Source: Chrysaora quinquecirrha
Taxonomy: Eukaryota > Cnidaria > Scyphozoa > Semaeostomeae > Pelagiidae
Assembly (NCBI GenBank): GCA_014526335.1
Contig: JACTAT010000012.1
Span: forward strand, 1,397,318-1,461,317
DNA length: 64,000 nucleotides
Direction of reading: 5' to 3'
Shown here: in pieces, positions 47,605 to 59,370 of the stretch
Layout: the number at the start of each line of letters is the position of its first letter
Position numbering within the stretch: the first letter of the stretch is position 1
Position numbers and translations under genes: made by a program
The notes under the pieces: model-generated
The model's database searches: none
What the model saw: the letters and a program-made list of their open reading frames with translations, nothing else
Told to the model about the DNA's origin: nothing

Positions 47605-48880
47605 CAATTGGAAGAGTGTTCGTGTTCTACCCCCTTTAATAAACGGATGATACTGTGAGGATTGCCTTTCTGCTCAGATGAAAGTGTTCAGTTATAAGAG
47701 TGCTAGCACTCTAGCCCTTTTAATAAACGGGTGATACTGTGGGGATTGCCTTTCTGCTCAGATGAAAGTGTTCAGTTATAAGAGTGCTAGCACTCTAGCC
47801 CTTTTAATAAACGGGTGATACTGTGAGGATTGCCTTTCTGCTCAGATGAAAGTGTTCAGTTATAAGAGTGCCAGCACTCTAGCCCTTTTAATAAACGGGT
47901 GATACTGTGGGGATTGCCTTTCTGCTCAGATGAAAGTGTTTAGTTATAAGAGTGCTAGCACTCTAGCCCTTTTAATAAACGGGTGATACTGTGGGGATTG
48001 CCTTTCTGCTCAGATGAAAGAATTCAATTGATAGAGTGTTAAAAACTCTAGCCCTTTTAATAAATGAATCATACTGTAGGGGGGGGGGTTTGCCCACTTA
48101 ATTAATACTGTGGGGATAGATTTCTTGCTAAGATCAAACTGTTCAGTTATAAGAGTATTAGCACTCTAGAGCTTTTAATAAACGGGTGATACTATGGGGA
48201 TTGATTTCTTGCTAACATGGGAAATTTAATAGAAAGAGTGTTAAAGCTCTAGCCCTTTTAATAAACGGATGATACAGTAGAGATTGCCCTCTTGCTAAGA
48301 TGAAAAAATTCACTTTTAAAGGTGTCAGCACTCTAGCCCTTTTAATAAACGGGTGATATTATGGGGATAGATTTCTTGCTAAGATCAAACTGTTCAGTTT
48401 TATAAGAGTGCTAGCACTCTAGCCCTTTTAATAAATGGGTGATACTGTGAGGATTGCCTTTCTGCGCAGTGTTGATAGAGTGTTAAAAGCTCTAGCCCTT
48501 TTAATAAATGAATGATACTGTAGGGGGGGGGGTTGCCCACTTAATTAATACTGTGGAGATTGATTTCTTGCTAAAATTAGAAATTGATTTGGGTGTTAAA
48601 GCTCTAGCCCTTTTAATAAACGAGTGATACTGTGGGAGGGGGGGTTTGCCCACTTACTTGATACTGTGGAGATGGGGATTGATGTCTTGCTAAGATAAGA
48701 AACTTAATTGAAAGAGTGTTAAAGCTCTTGCCTCTTTAATAAACGGGTGATATTGTGGGGGTCGCCCACTTAATTGATACTGTGGGGATTGCTTTCTTGC
48801 TAAGATGAAGGGATTCCATTTGAAAAGTGTAAGTGCTGTAGCCCTTTTAATAACTGGTTGATACTTGGGATTGCTTTCTT
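47605..48880 (+). repeat. 84-bp satellite array with palindromic core
   Basis: Successive units start at ctagcccttttaataaacgg at 47711, 47795, 47879 and 47963, exactly 84 apart. The best units contain the perfect palindrome agagtgctagcactct. From about 48060 units are longer, with a ggggggttgcccacttaat insert, and more diverged. Confidence 0.9.
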
Positions 48881-50091
48881 GCAAAGAATGCTTATTATGC
48901 AAATGAGATGCCCCATTGTTATGGGCCCTTGTTCAATTGAACAAGAAAGGCTTTTTCCCTGGGCCACCTAGAGATGCGCTTTTTTTTAATGCATCCCGTT
49001 TGTGGCCGGACACTGTTTAAAGATTTTGCCAAGCGTTTTGAAGCCTATAAGTTTGTTAAAATTTCGATTTTCTCTCGGCTCAAAAAAGTTTTGATTTCAA
49101 TGGCGGCCATCTATTATGTTCCTCTCACCACACGCACAGTGATTATTTTGTCCTGTGGGATTGCTTTCTTGCTAACATGAAAGGATTCCATTTGAAAGGT
49201 GTTAGTGCTGTAGCCCTTTTAATAACCGGTTGATATTTGGGATTGCTTTCTTGCAAAGATAAAACTATTCCATTTGAATGAAAGGTGTTATTGTGCTAGC
49301 TCTTTTATACTGTGGTCATAGGCATTGTGCTCTCTTATTGAAATTCCACAATGGCAACTTTATGGTGCATTGTCCTTAGAAGTACCTATTTCACTGAAGT
49401 TACCCTTCATTAAAGTTGTGCTTGTAAATGATTTGCATTTACAAAGAAATCATTGGAAATAAAGAAACCTCTTATTCTGCTGCATCATTGATCAATTGAA
49501 ATGACCATTTACCGTTTACGAAAATGAATAATATAACCTGACCTCTTAGCATCGATTTTACCTTAACTACGATTGCCATTGTATCCTTGCTGCCTTGTTT
49601 TTCATTTAAAAATTGAGCCTCCAGTTCATAAATAAACATTGTAATACTAGTGCACTATATGCCAAACGAATAATTCATTATATGAGTAAGGATTAAGCAA
49701 TAAAAGGATGACTTCTGGAATGGATGCCCCTAGCCTCATTTTCATGTTGGGTTTTTTTTCTGAATTCAGCAGTCATTTTCTGAATTCAGCAGTCATTTTC
49801 TGAAAGGAGAACTTAGTTATTGCGTATTTTTTCGGCAGTATTGTCACAAAGCATGCAAGGATACTGCGTTAGCCGGAAAAAAGTTCTATAGGTACTAGCT
49901 TTAATGTTGTTTCAAGATTAAATGACAAAAAAGGAGGCAAAACAACGGAAATTACAGCATAGGGCAGTTATGAAGTCATCTATAGAACCTACAGTGTCAA
50001 AAATGTTACCAGTGAATTCAGCACCCCCGAAAACCTTATTAAGTCGACAATCTTTTTATAGGAATCAACTAGCATACTGGATAAGAAAAAG
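48881..50091. other. spacer with satellite outlier
   Basis: Diverged satellite units at about 49150-49300 (gctgtagcccttttaataac). A short direct repeat ttctgaattcagcagtcatt occurs twice near 49760-49800. An open frame starting at 49922 (MTKKEAKQRKLQHR) runs into the MITE at 50092 and is not recognised. Confidence 0.5.
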
Positions 50092-50372
50092 ACAATGGCT
50101 GCCGAAAGTGTTGGAATGCCTGTGCTAAAATTCTCTTTCTTTGCCTACTATTGCTTCACCCTCCCCCTCCTCCCCCTTAAACAATGTTGTTTAACACTAG
50201 AATTTCCAGCTAATTCTGGCCTCGCTCGATTGCAAAGAGAATCATCCATAGTCTCAACATTGTTTGAGGGGGAGGGGAGGGCTTAAGCTCTTGAATATGC
50301 TAGATTTACCGAAAATGTCAGTGATTCACCAGAAAAATCTTGGGCGTTCCAACTACATTTGGCAGCTATTGT
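50092..50372. mobile_element. MITE family D, copy 2 (full)
   Basis: Terminal inverted repeats acaatggctgccgaaagtgt and acaatagctgccaaatgtag (read from the right). Inside is a further inverted pair, ctccccctcctcccccttaa with aacaatgttg, against caacattgttt with gagggggagggg. No transposase. Confidence 0.8.
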
Positions 50373-50764
50373 ATGTGTGCAGGCCTTGTCTTGTGAAATT
50401 AAAAAAAAGAAAGTTGTAGAAAAAAAATTCAGCAGATCACAATTGAATTGAGAGATAACTATTTTAATCTGAATTCGAAAGAGCTTGACGATAAAGAACA
50501 ATGTGTTTCCAGGTAAGCAAATATCAATCATCTCCCTTGACGTTTTCTCGATGTTTGTAAAGAAATGAACATTCAAAGCAATTTCCAACTTGTTCTGTGT
50601 TGTTGACACCCTTATGCAACTTGTGGTTGTGCAGCACAGCTCATTTTGCTGTAAAAGTGTAAACAAATAATAAAATTGATTGTTTGCAAACCTTTTATGT
50701 TTTCTAGCTAGCTGTAATAAAATATCTTTAAATCTTATATTACTTATAAATTTTTTCATGTAGC
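50373..50764. other. spacer, nothing recognised
   Basis: No gene or repeat recognised. Confidence 0.45.
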
Positions 50765-50769
50765 CCGGA

Positions 50770-51202
50770 CAGGAGAAATTTTTACTGTGTCAGCTCTTCA
50801 ACACTAGTGAAAAAAAGCCAAAAGCCATCTCAACAAGATGAGCCAGCTGCCAAACGCAAGAAGGAACCAAATGAATGTCCTGTAACAGTTGAAATTCAAC
50901 GGAGTACAGAGCGAAGAAAAAAATTTTACCAGATGTTTTAGCACCACTTGGGAAAATGCTCTGCAGTGGAACATTCAAACAAATTTCAAGAGCTGCTAGC
51001 AATGCGAACCCATTAGAAAACATTTGTCTGAAGAAGTTGCAAAAGAAATTCACAAAGAAAGCATGTCAATGTGTCTAAAGAAATCAGAAAAGCCTGACAA
51101 AGAGCGTACTGATAGTTGCCTCAGAAAAACAGACAAGAACAGTATGTTGGATTTTTCTTTTGATGAACTAGGCAAGGAGTTGGAAGTGAAGACACCTTGA
51201 AC
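50770..51202 (+). pseudogene. N-terminal part of a DUF6589-type protein
   Basis: Pieces in two to three frames: KRKKEPNECPVTVEIQ (about 50858), LAPLGKMLCSGTFKQISRAA (about 50938), then EVAKEIHKESMSMCLKKSEK and SCLRKTDKNSMLDFSFDEL (to about 51180), ending in a TGA. This order matches what I remember as the N-terminal region of large cnidarian proteins ending in DUF6589. Frameshifts show it is decayed. The matching C-terminal part is at 55019-56192. Confidence 0.5.
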
Positions 51203-52735
51203 AAGAATGATAAGGAGAATAAATGGGTATTTAAAAAATTTAAAGATTTGAATTTAAAATTTAAAAAATAATTCTAGAAATATGACAGCTGTCCAGCTTC
51301 TAATTCCAATACTTGTCAGACATTCGGGATTTATGGTTAAGTCTGAAATTTTCTCTCACTTGGATGAGAAAAGTGCAATCCCTTAGTAAAAAATCAGGGT
51401 TTGCAATTGATTTGCAGCAGATTTGTCACAAACTTTGCAGTGAGTGTGCTTGCAGTTTGAAAAAATTTTCAAAGACAATAACAATACAAATTTGCAAATA
51501 GTTTTGAAGTCATTTGAATTTCGCACCATTTTGCAAGCTCCTAGATTTTGTCGGTGATAAGCATAGAACAAAAGGGTTTGCATTGTGCAAACCAATAGCA
51601 AATCATGAACAATGAGATATTTGAATAGAGTTTGCAGCATGCATGTTCTCTGCAAACCTCTTTTTACCCTTTACACATACTCTGTGCAAACCCTTGCAAG
51701 CTGACTACAAATAACAGAAAAAATTTTGCAAATAGATTGCAAACACTATGCATGCTCCCAGAGCAAAAGAAAAACATGAGCAAAATGATTTCTTTGAAGC
51801 TACTGATAAGAAAAAAAAGTACAATACAAAATGACCATTTCTGAAGTAAATATCTTGAAATTGCTGCAGAAAGTTTCTATTGTTTTAACAAAAGTTTTTA
51901 TTTTTTTGAAAAATCGTCCTGAGTTTCCTTTCCAAATGCACGGCAATAACCATCACATTTTACATTTATCTTTTTGTTAATTTCTTGATCTGTGCACCCA
52001 GACTTCCCACTAGGAAACTTTTTCATCAAGAAAACTAAAAAAGGCAAAATATGTTTATTATTTAAACTAACTGCGTGATACAATACTTTTCAGGTTCTGA
52101 ACTAAGGAACCAATACTTAAATATTTTGCACCAGGATAAATTTGTAATCTGCATAAGTATTATTTACCCTTTATTGCTGAGAGTATTCTCTGATATGTTT
52201 TTAAACTTATGAAACTCCCTATAGTTCTCATAGTACTGTTAAATCCTATTGGTTTTCATTCAGAAAATGCACATAAATGAAGGATTTGAGTACTCTTAAA
52301 TCTTATTGGTTTTCATTGAGAAAATTCACAGATGAATGATTTGAACAGAAAATATTTGATCAAATCAAAGTTTTCACGTTATAAGCAATAAGTAGTGACA
52401 TGTTATACCTAAGTAATGACAAGCTGCAAAATATATTGAAAAGTGAAACATTTTGCAAAAGCCTAAACCTTTCCAATGCACAACATGGTACGAAATCAAA
52501 TATATATCTACCTCAGTCGCTTTACTTGGCTGGTACATTGAAAATGGGCTGCTAGTTATTGGTAGCGAAAAAAAATAACACAGACAAGTAAAGGTTTTGA
52601 AGGTTCTGAAAGAAGATGACATAAAAGATGCTCTTCAAACTTCAACATTCAAGGGCCCTTGACCAATCTATTTGAATCTATTAGCGCTTAAGCATTAAAG
52701 ACAGTTCAATGGAAAAAGTAACAAAAACTCACCGA

Positions 52736-53182
52736 CGGTATTGACCTTCAGAATTTTGCAATCGTAGAATTTCGGAATATTTTTTTTATTTCCTCCTTGT
52801 GATTTGTACTCAATCCATTTCGCAACATAAATGCCATCCTGATTGAGTTGGAGCGATGTTGTGGGCAGTGAGTTGCATGATTGTGGTGGGTTCTTAAAAT
52901 CAAATGTGAAGCCACTTTCTTTGAAAATTTTCTTCTCGAAAACGTCACTGAGGGAAAGGATACTCACTTCAAGTGGAGAATTTTCAACGTTCCATCTCAC
53001 TACAGCCTTTGAAACCCTCTTTCTCTGTTCCTTGTACAGTTACTGTCACTTCTAGAGACATTTGATGACTTTTGCAGCTTACTGTATTTGTTAAATGGAA
53101 GATCTATTAGGTTTATCGCTTTTTTTCTTGACCTTGGCAGTTTGACCTCTGGCTTCGTCGTTGGATTGCAACGCAAATTCAA
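52736..53182 (-). CDS. unrecognised coding candidate inside the 3.1-kb element
   Basis: Two overlapping frames, 53182-53000 (LRCNPTTKPEVKLPRSRKKA) and 53000-52736 (WNVENSPLEVSILSLSDVF, then NQDGIYVAKWIEYKS). The second ends at a strong donor, GTGAGT (52735). A small intron or a frameshift would join them. No family recognised; possibly an exon of the element's own protein. Confidence 0.35.
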
Positions 53183-53682
53183 CTTTCAACCGTCATTCGT
53201 ATTCGTGAAAAGAAGCGTGATATCAATGATGTTGACAAGGGATTGTGTCTCACGGGCCTCATTTAAAGATTCAAGCTTTTCAAATGTTTTTCAGTTTTAG
53301 TTCAATAATATAAACTCCCAAGGGCCTGCTATAAAAAGACGTGGAAACCTGTGTGATCTTTTCGTTATACCCAAGCCGCATCGTTTTGTTTTTGCCATTG
53401 TTCTATCTTTTTATTGTTCTCAGTTATCACTGTAGTAACAAAAATCTGACCATGTGTTTTTATTTTTATTTACAGCAACGAATATAATTATTTTGCAACT
53501 TTTGCAGAATTTGCTCTAATGTGATTGGCTCATTTGGCGCTTTCTTTATGTTAGCTGTTAAGATGAAGCGTTTTTGATGAAATTAGACAACTATGTTTTA
53601 TTATAAATATCCAAATCGAAAAAATAAATGAGAAAAATTGTAGCTTTATTATCAATTAAGTTATTCTATAACCTTCTACGGA

Positions 53683-54054
53683 ATGACAGGTCGAAAGCGA
53701 GCAAAATATGGTGAAAAGTTTAGGAGTGATTTCGCATTAGAGGACGTTTCACGGTGGACGAAAAATTGGTGGAAGAATTTGCCTAGTAATTCTGGTACTC
53801 AAAGAGAGTCAGTTGAAGTAATAGTAGCACCAGAAAAAGTAACAAAAGAGGGTCTTGGCAGTGATTTTATAGCGCTTAAAAATTTGGAGAACGACCCACT
53901 GGTGAAGTCATACAACAACAGTACGGATGTCGGAAAAGAAGATGCTACCAGCAGAAATAGCTGGGATAATGCGACTCTACTTGCCAATGAAAATACTGAA
54001 GGAATAGATAACATCCCAATGACCGAAGCAAAATTTTATGCTTCTAGTCTTTAA
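53683..54054 (+). CDS. unrecognised 123-residue open frame inside the 3.1-kb element
   Basis: Starts at a true ATG. The first third (YGEKFRSDFALEDVSRWTKN) is Trp-rich and basic, while the rest is acidic and Ser/Asn-rich. No known domain. It could be an accessory protein or a host exon; its opposite orientation to the 52736-53182 candidate is noted. Confidence 0.35.
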   Translation: MTGRKRAKYGEKFRSDFALEDVSRWTKNWWKNLPSNSGTQRESVEVIVAPEKVTKEGLGSDFIALKNLENDPLVKSYNNSTDVGKEDATSRNSWDNATLLANENTEGIDNIPMTEAKFYASSL

Positions 54055-54475
54055 GATATTGATTTTATAGGCGTTAATTTCTATCAAGGATTTGACTGTG
54101 AAAAATTGCTGGGGGTGAAATTTTCAATCAATCATTTCTACACACTGAGCTGCTAACTGACCAGTTGCTTATTAAAAAAAGTTATTGCTTTTGCCAAGAA
54201 AAACTTTTCCGCTAACTTGATTATAGTGGTTTTATTGTCAACCATCTGAATTTGCAGGAAACATATTGAAAACAACTCTCCAGCAAGCAATCAAGTAACA
54301 AGTTTGCATAATGCTATCTTTATGCATACGCTTTACAAAGTTTGCTTTTAGCTTGGAACAGTTTGCTTGTGCTTTGCAAATTTGCACAAACTCTTGGCAT
54401 ACTTCCAAACGCAGATAAAACAATAGAGCAAACTATCTGCAAAGTTTGTGCAAATTCTATTTTTTCTTAAGGGAT

Positions 54476-55018
54476 AGTATATTATAATAATAAAAATTTA
54501 TTTACTTTATTTTGTGTTATAAAAGTTATATTTTTTGTGCTGGTCATAAGTTTTTAGAAAATATTCAATTTTAGCCATTAATAAGTAAATTGATAGCCAG
54601 AAAGGTATTGAAAAATGTTTTTAGGCTTGATGCAAAATATGGTAAAATCAATCTACTTAAAACAAGTACCTGATGAAATTTTTCCTTTCATCTTCACACA
54701 TATTGTCAACATTATCTTTTTTTGCTAAGCACACAAAATTCTATGTCTCTGATTGTTAACAATCTTATTTTGATTTGGCATATTGCTTTGAATTAACAAA
54801 ATGTTGGAAAAACAATGTAAATACATTGAATAGAGCTACTAGATAATCCAATTGCATAAATATTTGTCCAAGAGATGTCAGATTACCCATTTGAGTTCTG
54901 AAATTTCAGTTCATGTATCAGAATATTATAAATTGGGTTTTCATATGTTAAATGTATATATATAAATTTTATTTCAATTGCTGCAATATAACATATCAAT
55001 AAATTCTTTTTCAGTTAG
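54476..55018 (+). other. intron-like AT-rich stretch
   Basis: Very AT-rich, no coding. Ends with acceptors TTTTTCAG and TTAG before the DUF6589 C-terminal exon; only the second gives an open frame. Confidence 0.5.
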
Positions 55019-56192
55019 TTAACCTTTGACCATTTGTATCATACAACATCTTCGAATGACAAATGCACCTTGTTCAGTGACCGTATTCTGATAAACAGAC
55101 TTAATGTGAGCACAGATTTGAGTCATAACGTTGACGCATGTAAGAAGTTCTTTGAGCTGGAAATCAATTCAAGAATAGTAGCAGCGACTATGATTGAATT
55201 AAAACTAGAAAGCTTTCATGGCATACCAGATCCTACAGAATATGAGCAACATAAAAGCACAAAATCTCAGAGAGCTAAATTTGTAACAGATCTATCTGAA
55301 AAAATTGTGAATAAGTATGTGCTTAGGGAGGATCAGGTCAAAGAATTTCTTGACAAGCTCAGAAATAGAAAGGAAGCATATAAGGTATCCAAAAATGTAA
55401 TTGGGCATTTCAAATGCAGGTTTCCGGGATGCTCAAGAACATATCGCTTTGATGGTAAACGTCGCAGAGAACACGAGAAAACACATGGTATGTCATACAA
55501 CAACAGAAATGAGAGCATTGAATCCAGGGAAGAGCAAGATGATGAAATGTTAAATTATCAGCTAGCCCTTCTGGAAATTGGAATGTTATTTCAGAATTTT
55601 TTGGATGCTATCAGAGAAGGAGATGGTGAAAGAGTCATTCGATGTTGGAAGTTTATGCTCCCATACCTCAAAGAAGATGGTGCAAGTAGCCGGAAGTATG
55701 CTTTGGAAGCAATGTACTTAATCTGCCAAGTCAATTGCTTACTAAGTCAAAGAGCTGCTCACAGTCTTACGTGGAATCGATTTTATAAATCCAAAAAAGG
55801 TGTTGAAAGAATATTCCACTTGATTTAGCTCTAGAACACTTCAACAAGCTGATTAAGACTGTGATCAGAAATCTTGGACCCAATGGTCTCAGTAAAGAGT
55901 CTATAGACAGGTACTGCAAGGCTCTTGGGGTGAACAAGCAGCTATTGGATAATTTTGACAGCAGATGTGGTATTGGGAAGAGATCAGGTGCTCATGCGAG
56001 TCGCTCTTTAGTGGCAGACATGAAGAGAATTGTTAAAGAACTTATTGACCAGCTGATGTAACACATGGTAGGGCATATAAACATTCTACTGGTGTGAAAG
56101 ATAGCCTACTTGCATCAATTGATATCACAGCAATGTTTAAATTGATTGAAGAACATAAGCGTAAAGTTCATCTTAAAAAATTTGCTAGCTAG
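55019..56192 (+). pseudogene. DUF6589 protein, C-terminal exon with C2H2 zinc finger
   Basis: Open from the TTAG acceptor for 270 codons. A C2H2-like finger (FKCRFPGCSRTYRFDGKRRR, then EHEKTH) lies at about 55409. The DUF6589 core follows: REGDGERVIRCWKFMLPYLK (55612) and YALEAMYLICQ. A stop at 55826 follows VERIFHLI; in another frame LALEHFNKLIKTVIRNLGPN continues, then RSLVADMKRIVKELID. A last frame change leads to HSTGVKDSLLASIDI and a TAG at 56190. Two frameshifts make it a pseudogene. The family is widespread in mobile DNA; its biochemical role is unknown to me. Confidence 0.65.
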
Positions 56193-56309
56193 AACATCAT
56201 ATTACTGTAATATAATGTAATATAAAACCTGCATATATTTTAACTTGTTAGCCCCTGGTCCCCAAGGATGTATTTGTCCAATTGATTTAGTCGGTCACCA
56301 GGTAGGTAA

Positions 56310-56440
56310 ACGCCAACTTCCACAATCAGAAGTACTGACAAACGGACGGTGTGGCGATGGGGAGCCCATTGGGACCGGTGCTAGCTGACATCTTTGTTGG
56401 TTTCTACAACGGTCAATGCTTCGGATCTACATCCAACATC
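56310..56440 (+). pseudogene. short reverse transcriptase fragment, Penelope-like
   Basis: Reads DGVAMGSPLGPVLADIF (about 56345), the conserved palm block of Penelope-like RTs, with a stop four codons before. It is richer in G and C than its surroundings and ends at the left terminus of the 4.6-kb transposon. Confidence 0.7.
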
Positions 56441-57020
56441 CGGTTTAGGGACCGGTCATTAGTTATCTACTAGGGGGGCTGGAGTGATTTGGCAAATTTT
56501 ATCAAAAAATTTGCTGACCCCTCTAAAACACCAAGAACAATTTTAGGAACCCCCCTGATAAAATGGAAAAAACTTCATGGCCCTGCCTAACTTGCAGCGG
56601 TATAAGCTTTAACATTTTGTTCTGTTGTGTTGTTTAATTAATTGAAGACCATGTATCTTAGGATATTGTGTGGAACAATGAAAAAAAACTTGAACAACTT
56701 TCAACACAAAATATTTTGAAATGTTAAAAAGTCTTTTTTTGATCCAGTATCTGTTAATATTTTAAAAAAACACAGGTGGTATACAGGGCTTACCATACCA
56801 ATTCAAGACATGTTCATACTTACATACATAAGTACACTACACAATGGAACTGAAACTGAAAATATTCTGACTGTCACCATGAAGCCTGGAAAATAGAATT
56901 GAAAGGGATTTATTAATAGATATCTGTGACATACTTGCACGCTGAATAAAAGTTCAATTTCTAAAACTCTGAAGACACATCTCTAAATCTGCACAATACA
57001 TGTTTACAAGAAGTTATTCT

Positions 57021-58970
57021 CTAGTCAAAAAGACAATGTAAACTTACATAATTGGCTGCTCTATGATTGACTGCCACACGACCACTTCTCAAAGTAGTAA
57101 ATAGACTGCTAGCATCAAAAGAATCTGCCTCTTCATCAGTACTTTCAGAGGATGAATCAGAAGTGTGCATATCTCTTATAACAAGATCTTCTTTACTTGT
57201 TTCAGAATTCATATCTTCATCAGAATCTTGCTCTTGCATTGCTTCTTCCTGTGGTTCAACTTCCATATATTCAGTTATTGCTTGTTCCTGTTGTTCAACT
57301 TCCATATATTCAACTTCTTCATCTCTATGGCCTGTGTCCATGGTAGCAATCAGATGTCTTTGAATTGCTTGAACCTTCTCAGGTTTTCTCAGCTTTAGCG
57401 TGTTTTTCAGGTTAAAATGAGCCAGATACTTATCAAGTGTGTTAACTGTCAGTTTGGCAAGCATACCTTTTTCAAATAAATTCTTCCAGTCATAGTCAGC
57501 ATAATCTTTACTTTTTTCTTGGCGTGCTATATGTACTCTTTGCTCAGCTCTTTTCTGTTTTTTATTGACAAAAGTGTCAAGTGCTGAACATATTTTCTCA
57601 CTTTATCTTTTTCCACAATGAAATTCTTTGAAAATGCGGCAATGTCATCCTCTTTATCCAATTTCCCCTCTTGAAACAAAATTTCAGCTTGTTTTCTAGG
57701 TTGAAAATCATCAATTTCTCGCTGCCTTCCATCTAATTCAATGGGAGTCAGAAACACACTTTTGTAGTGTAATCCTTCAGCATCATAGTCAGGATACGGT
57801 TTTGGTACCTTGGTACAAGGAGGTCCTACCCAATCCTTTGAGCAATGTATACAAGCTCCACAAGTGCATTTAACATATTCGATGTACTTTTCCCCTGTTT
57901 CCATGTGAGTTTCCATAAAATTTTTTAGCTCCTGAAAATAGTTTTGACCAGGACATGGCTTCCCTGAGCCTGCTTTGGAGATAAACTCCTTTAGATATTT
58001 GTGGTTCTTGAAAAACAAGTCTTCTGCACTATCAGATGTGTATGCCTTCATGAAACCTCCAGCAGCAGTTGCTCCATCAATCCGGCAAGTTAGCTCTTCA
58101 CAGACTTGAAAAGCATTATATTTCATTCGATCATACTCAAGCTGCTCCATTTCATCCAAACTAATGTTGGCAATTTGCTCCTCTGTTAATCCTTCAAATG
58201 GCATCCTGTATTCCCAATCAATTGGCCCCCCATCACATATTGCATCTCCAACATAACTCTGGCAACGCTCTACTTCATTTTGACTGCTATCACCACTTGC
58301 AAGATGATGCCTAATGTAGTAGTCTGCATTAGTAAGTAGAATAATCTCCACACAGCGCAGTTTCACATCATGGTTAGAAACTCCGACACCAGGTCCACCA
58401 TCTGTAAACTCTAGAATTCTGGATTTCAACTTTGGTAAAGAAGCAGCTATGTTATTAATAAACTGGCTGCATGACTGAAGAACACCTTCTATTACAATCC
58501 ATATTTCAGAATTTGCACTCGTACCTTGAAGCAACTTTGTCAGAAAGCAATCAGAAAGCTGCCATCTGGTATGTGTGGCACCCAGGGCTACTTTAAAAAT
58601 CTTTCTGTCCCAAGCAGAATCCATATTTTCCAGTAAATTGGCCACAAAATCTTTGGTGAGTTGTGGGGTTTGGGAGTTAGATTCCTTTGTTAGAATCTCT
58701 TCAAGAAAAAGCTCAAGATCAACTTCTTTTGATTGCAATATGATGTATTCACCACCAACAATGTAAACTGGGATTCCATGCTTTGGATGACACAGTAGTT
58801 CTTATCTTTTTTGTTTGAAAATCATAGAGGCTTTCAGTGGTTTTTTCCAGTTGGAAAGACAAGAGAATTGCGAATGCTTCCTTGAAAGGCAGATACGAGT
58901 AATGGAGGTCCTGTCCATTGATATTGATGGTACAAAGCAATTCTTGAAGTACAGCCCGCAGGCCTTTCAA
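57021..58970 (-). pseudogene. putative RNase-H-fold (DDE-like) transposase with SAP-like C-terminus
   Basis: Three frame segments read in order. 58970-58770 starts MKGLRAVLQELLC; 58790-57527 is the main part; 57464-57021 is the C-terminal part. The main part holds FTDGGPGVGVSN (about 58416) and, 43 residues on, DSSQNEVERCQSYVGDAICD, a D-(about 42)-E spacing and QNE-ER box that suggest the integrase/DDE fold. A Cys pattern CTCGACIHC lies at about 57865. The C-terminal piece has VNTLDKYLAHFNLK, resembling a SAP or HeH DNA-binding motif, then an acidic Ser-rich tail. I remember similar TDGGPG...QNEAER proteins as numerous in cnidarians. Two single-base frameshifts (near 58780 and 57570) inactivate it. 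Confidence 0.6.
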
Positions 58971-59370
58971 ATTATTCCTGTGTGTGTGAAGGTCTGGTGA
59001 ATCAATGTCTGCATCAAAGGATTTTACTCCTCAGCTGCATTCAGACGACAAGTTTGAAGAGAACATATAACATGCTCAGAAACTCTTGAGTTCTTTCTCA
59101 TATCTGTTTTTGTTCTGTTAAGCAGGCTTCTTTCATCCATGATGGTCCTTCTCAATTTCTTGTTTTAAGTGATCCAGCATGAGTGTTGCCAGGTAGACTT
59201 ATTACCTTCCTCCCACTCTTTCGGAAACAGCTTCTTACAACATACAGCTGTTTCAACATACAGTAGTTTGAGCGGGGTGGTGGTGTGTGGAGGAGTGTAG
59301 ACTACAACGAATGTAATAAGTCTAGTTGCCAGGCAGCATGCAGCAGAGACTTGAAACTTGAACAACAACA
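58971..59370. promoter_or_regulatory. divergent spacer of the 4.6-kb transposon
   Basis: Separates the two outward-facing genes, so it should hold both promoters. A small inverted pair occurs: acttattaccttcctcccac near 59200 against a rough reverse match near 59310. No core promoter motif recognised. Confidence 0.35.

Larger units (their letters stand above)
51378..54475. mobile_element. putative 3.1-kb DNA element splitting the DUF6589 gene
   Basis: Left end ATCCCTTAGTAAAAAAT and right end, read inward, ATCCCTTAAGAAAAAAT are inverted. Both subterminal regions (51378-51760 and 54240-54475) are crowded with TTTGCA/GCAAAC words, inverted between ends, as expected of transposase-binding sites. 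Inside are two unrecognised coding candidates. The alternative is two separate short elements of one family. Confidence 0.45.

Noticed and set aside
57067..57363. plus-strand frames over the transposase C-terminus
   Set aside because: Antisense shadows of the acidic Ser/Glu-rich tail on the minus strand.
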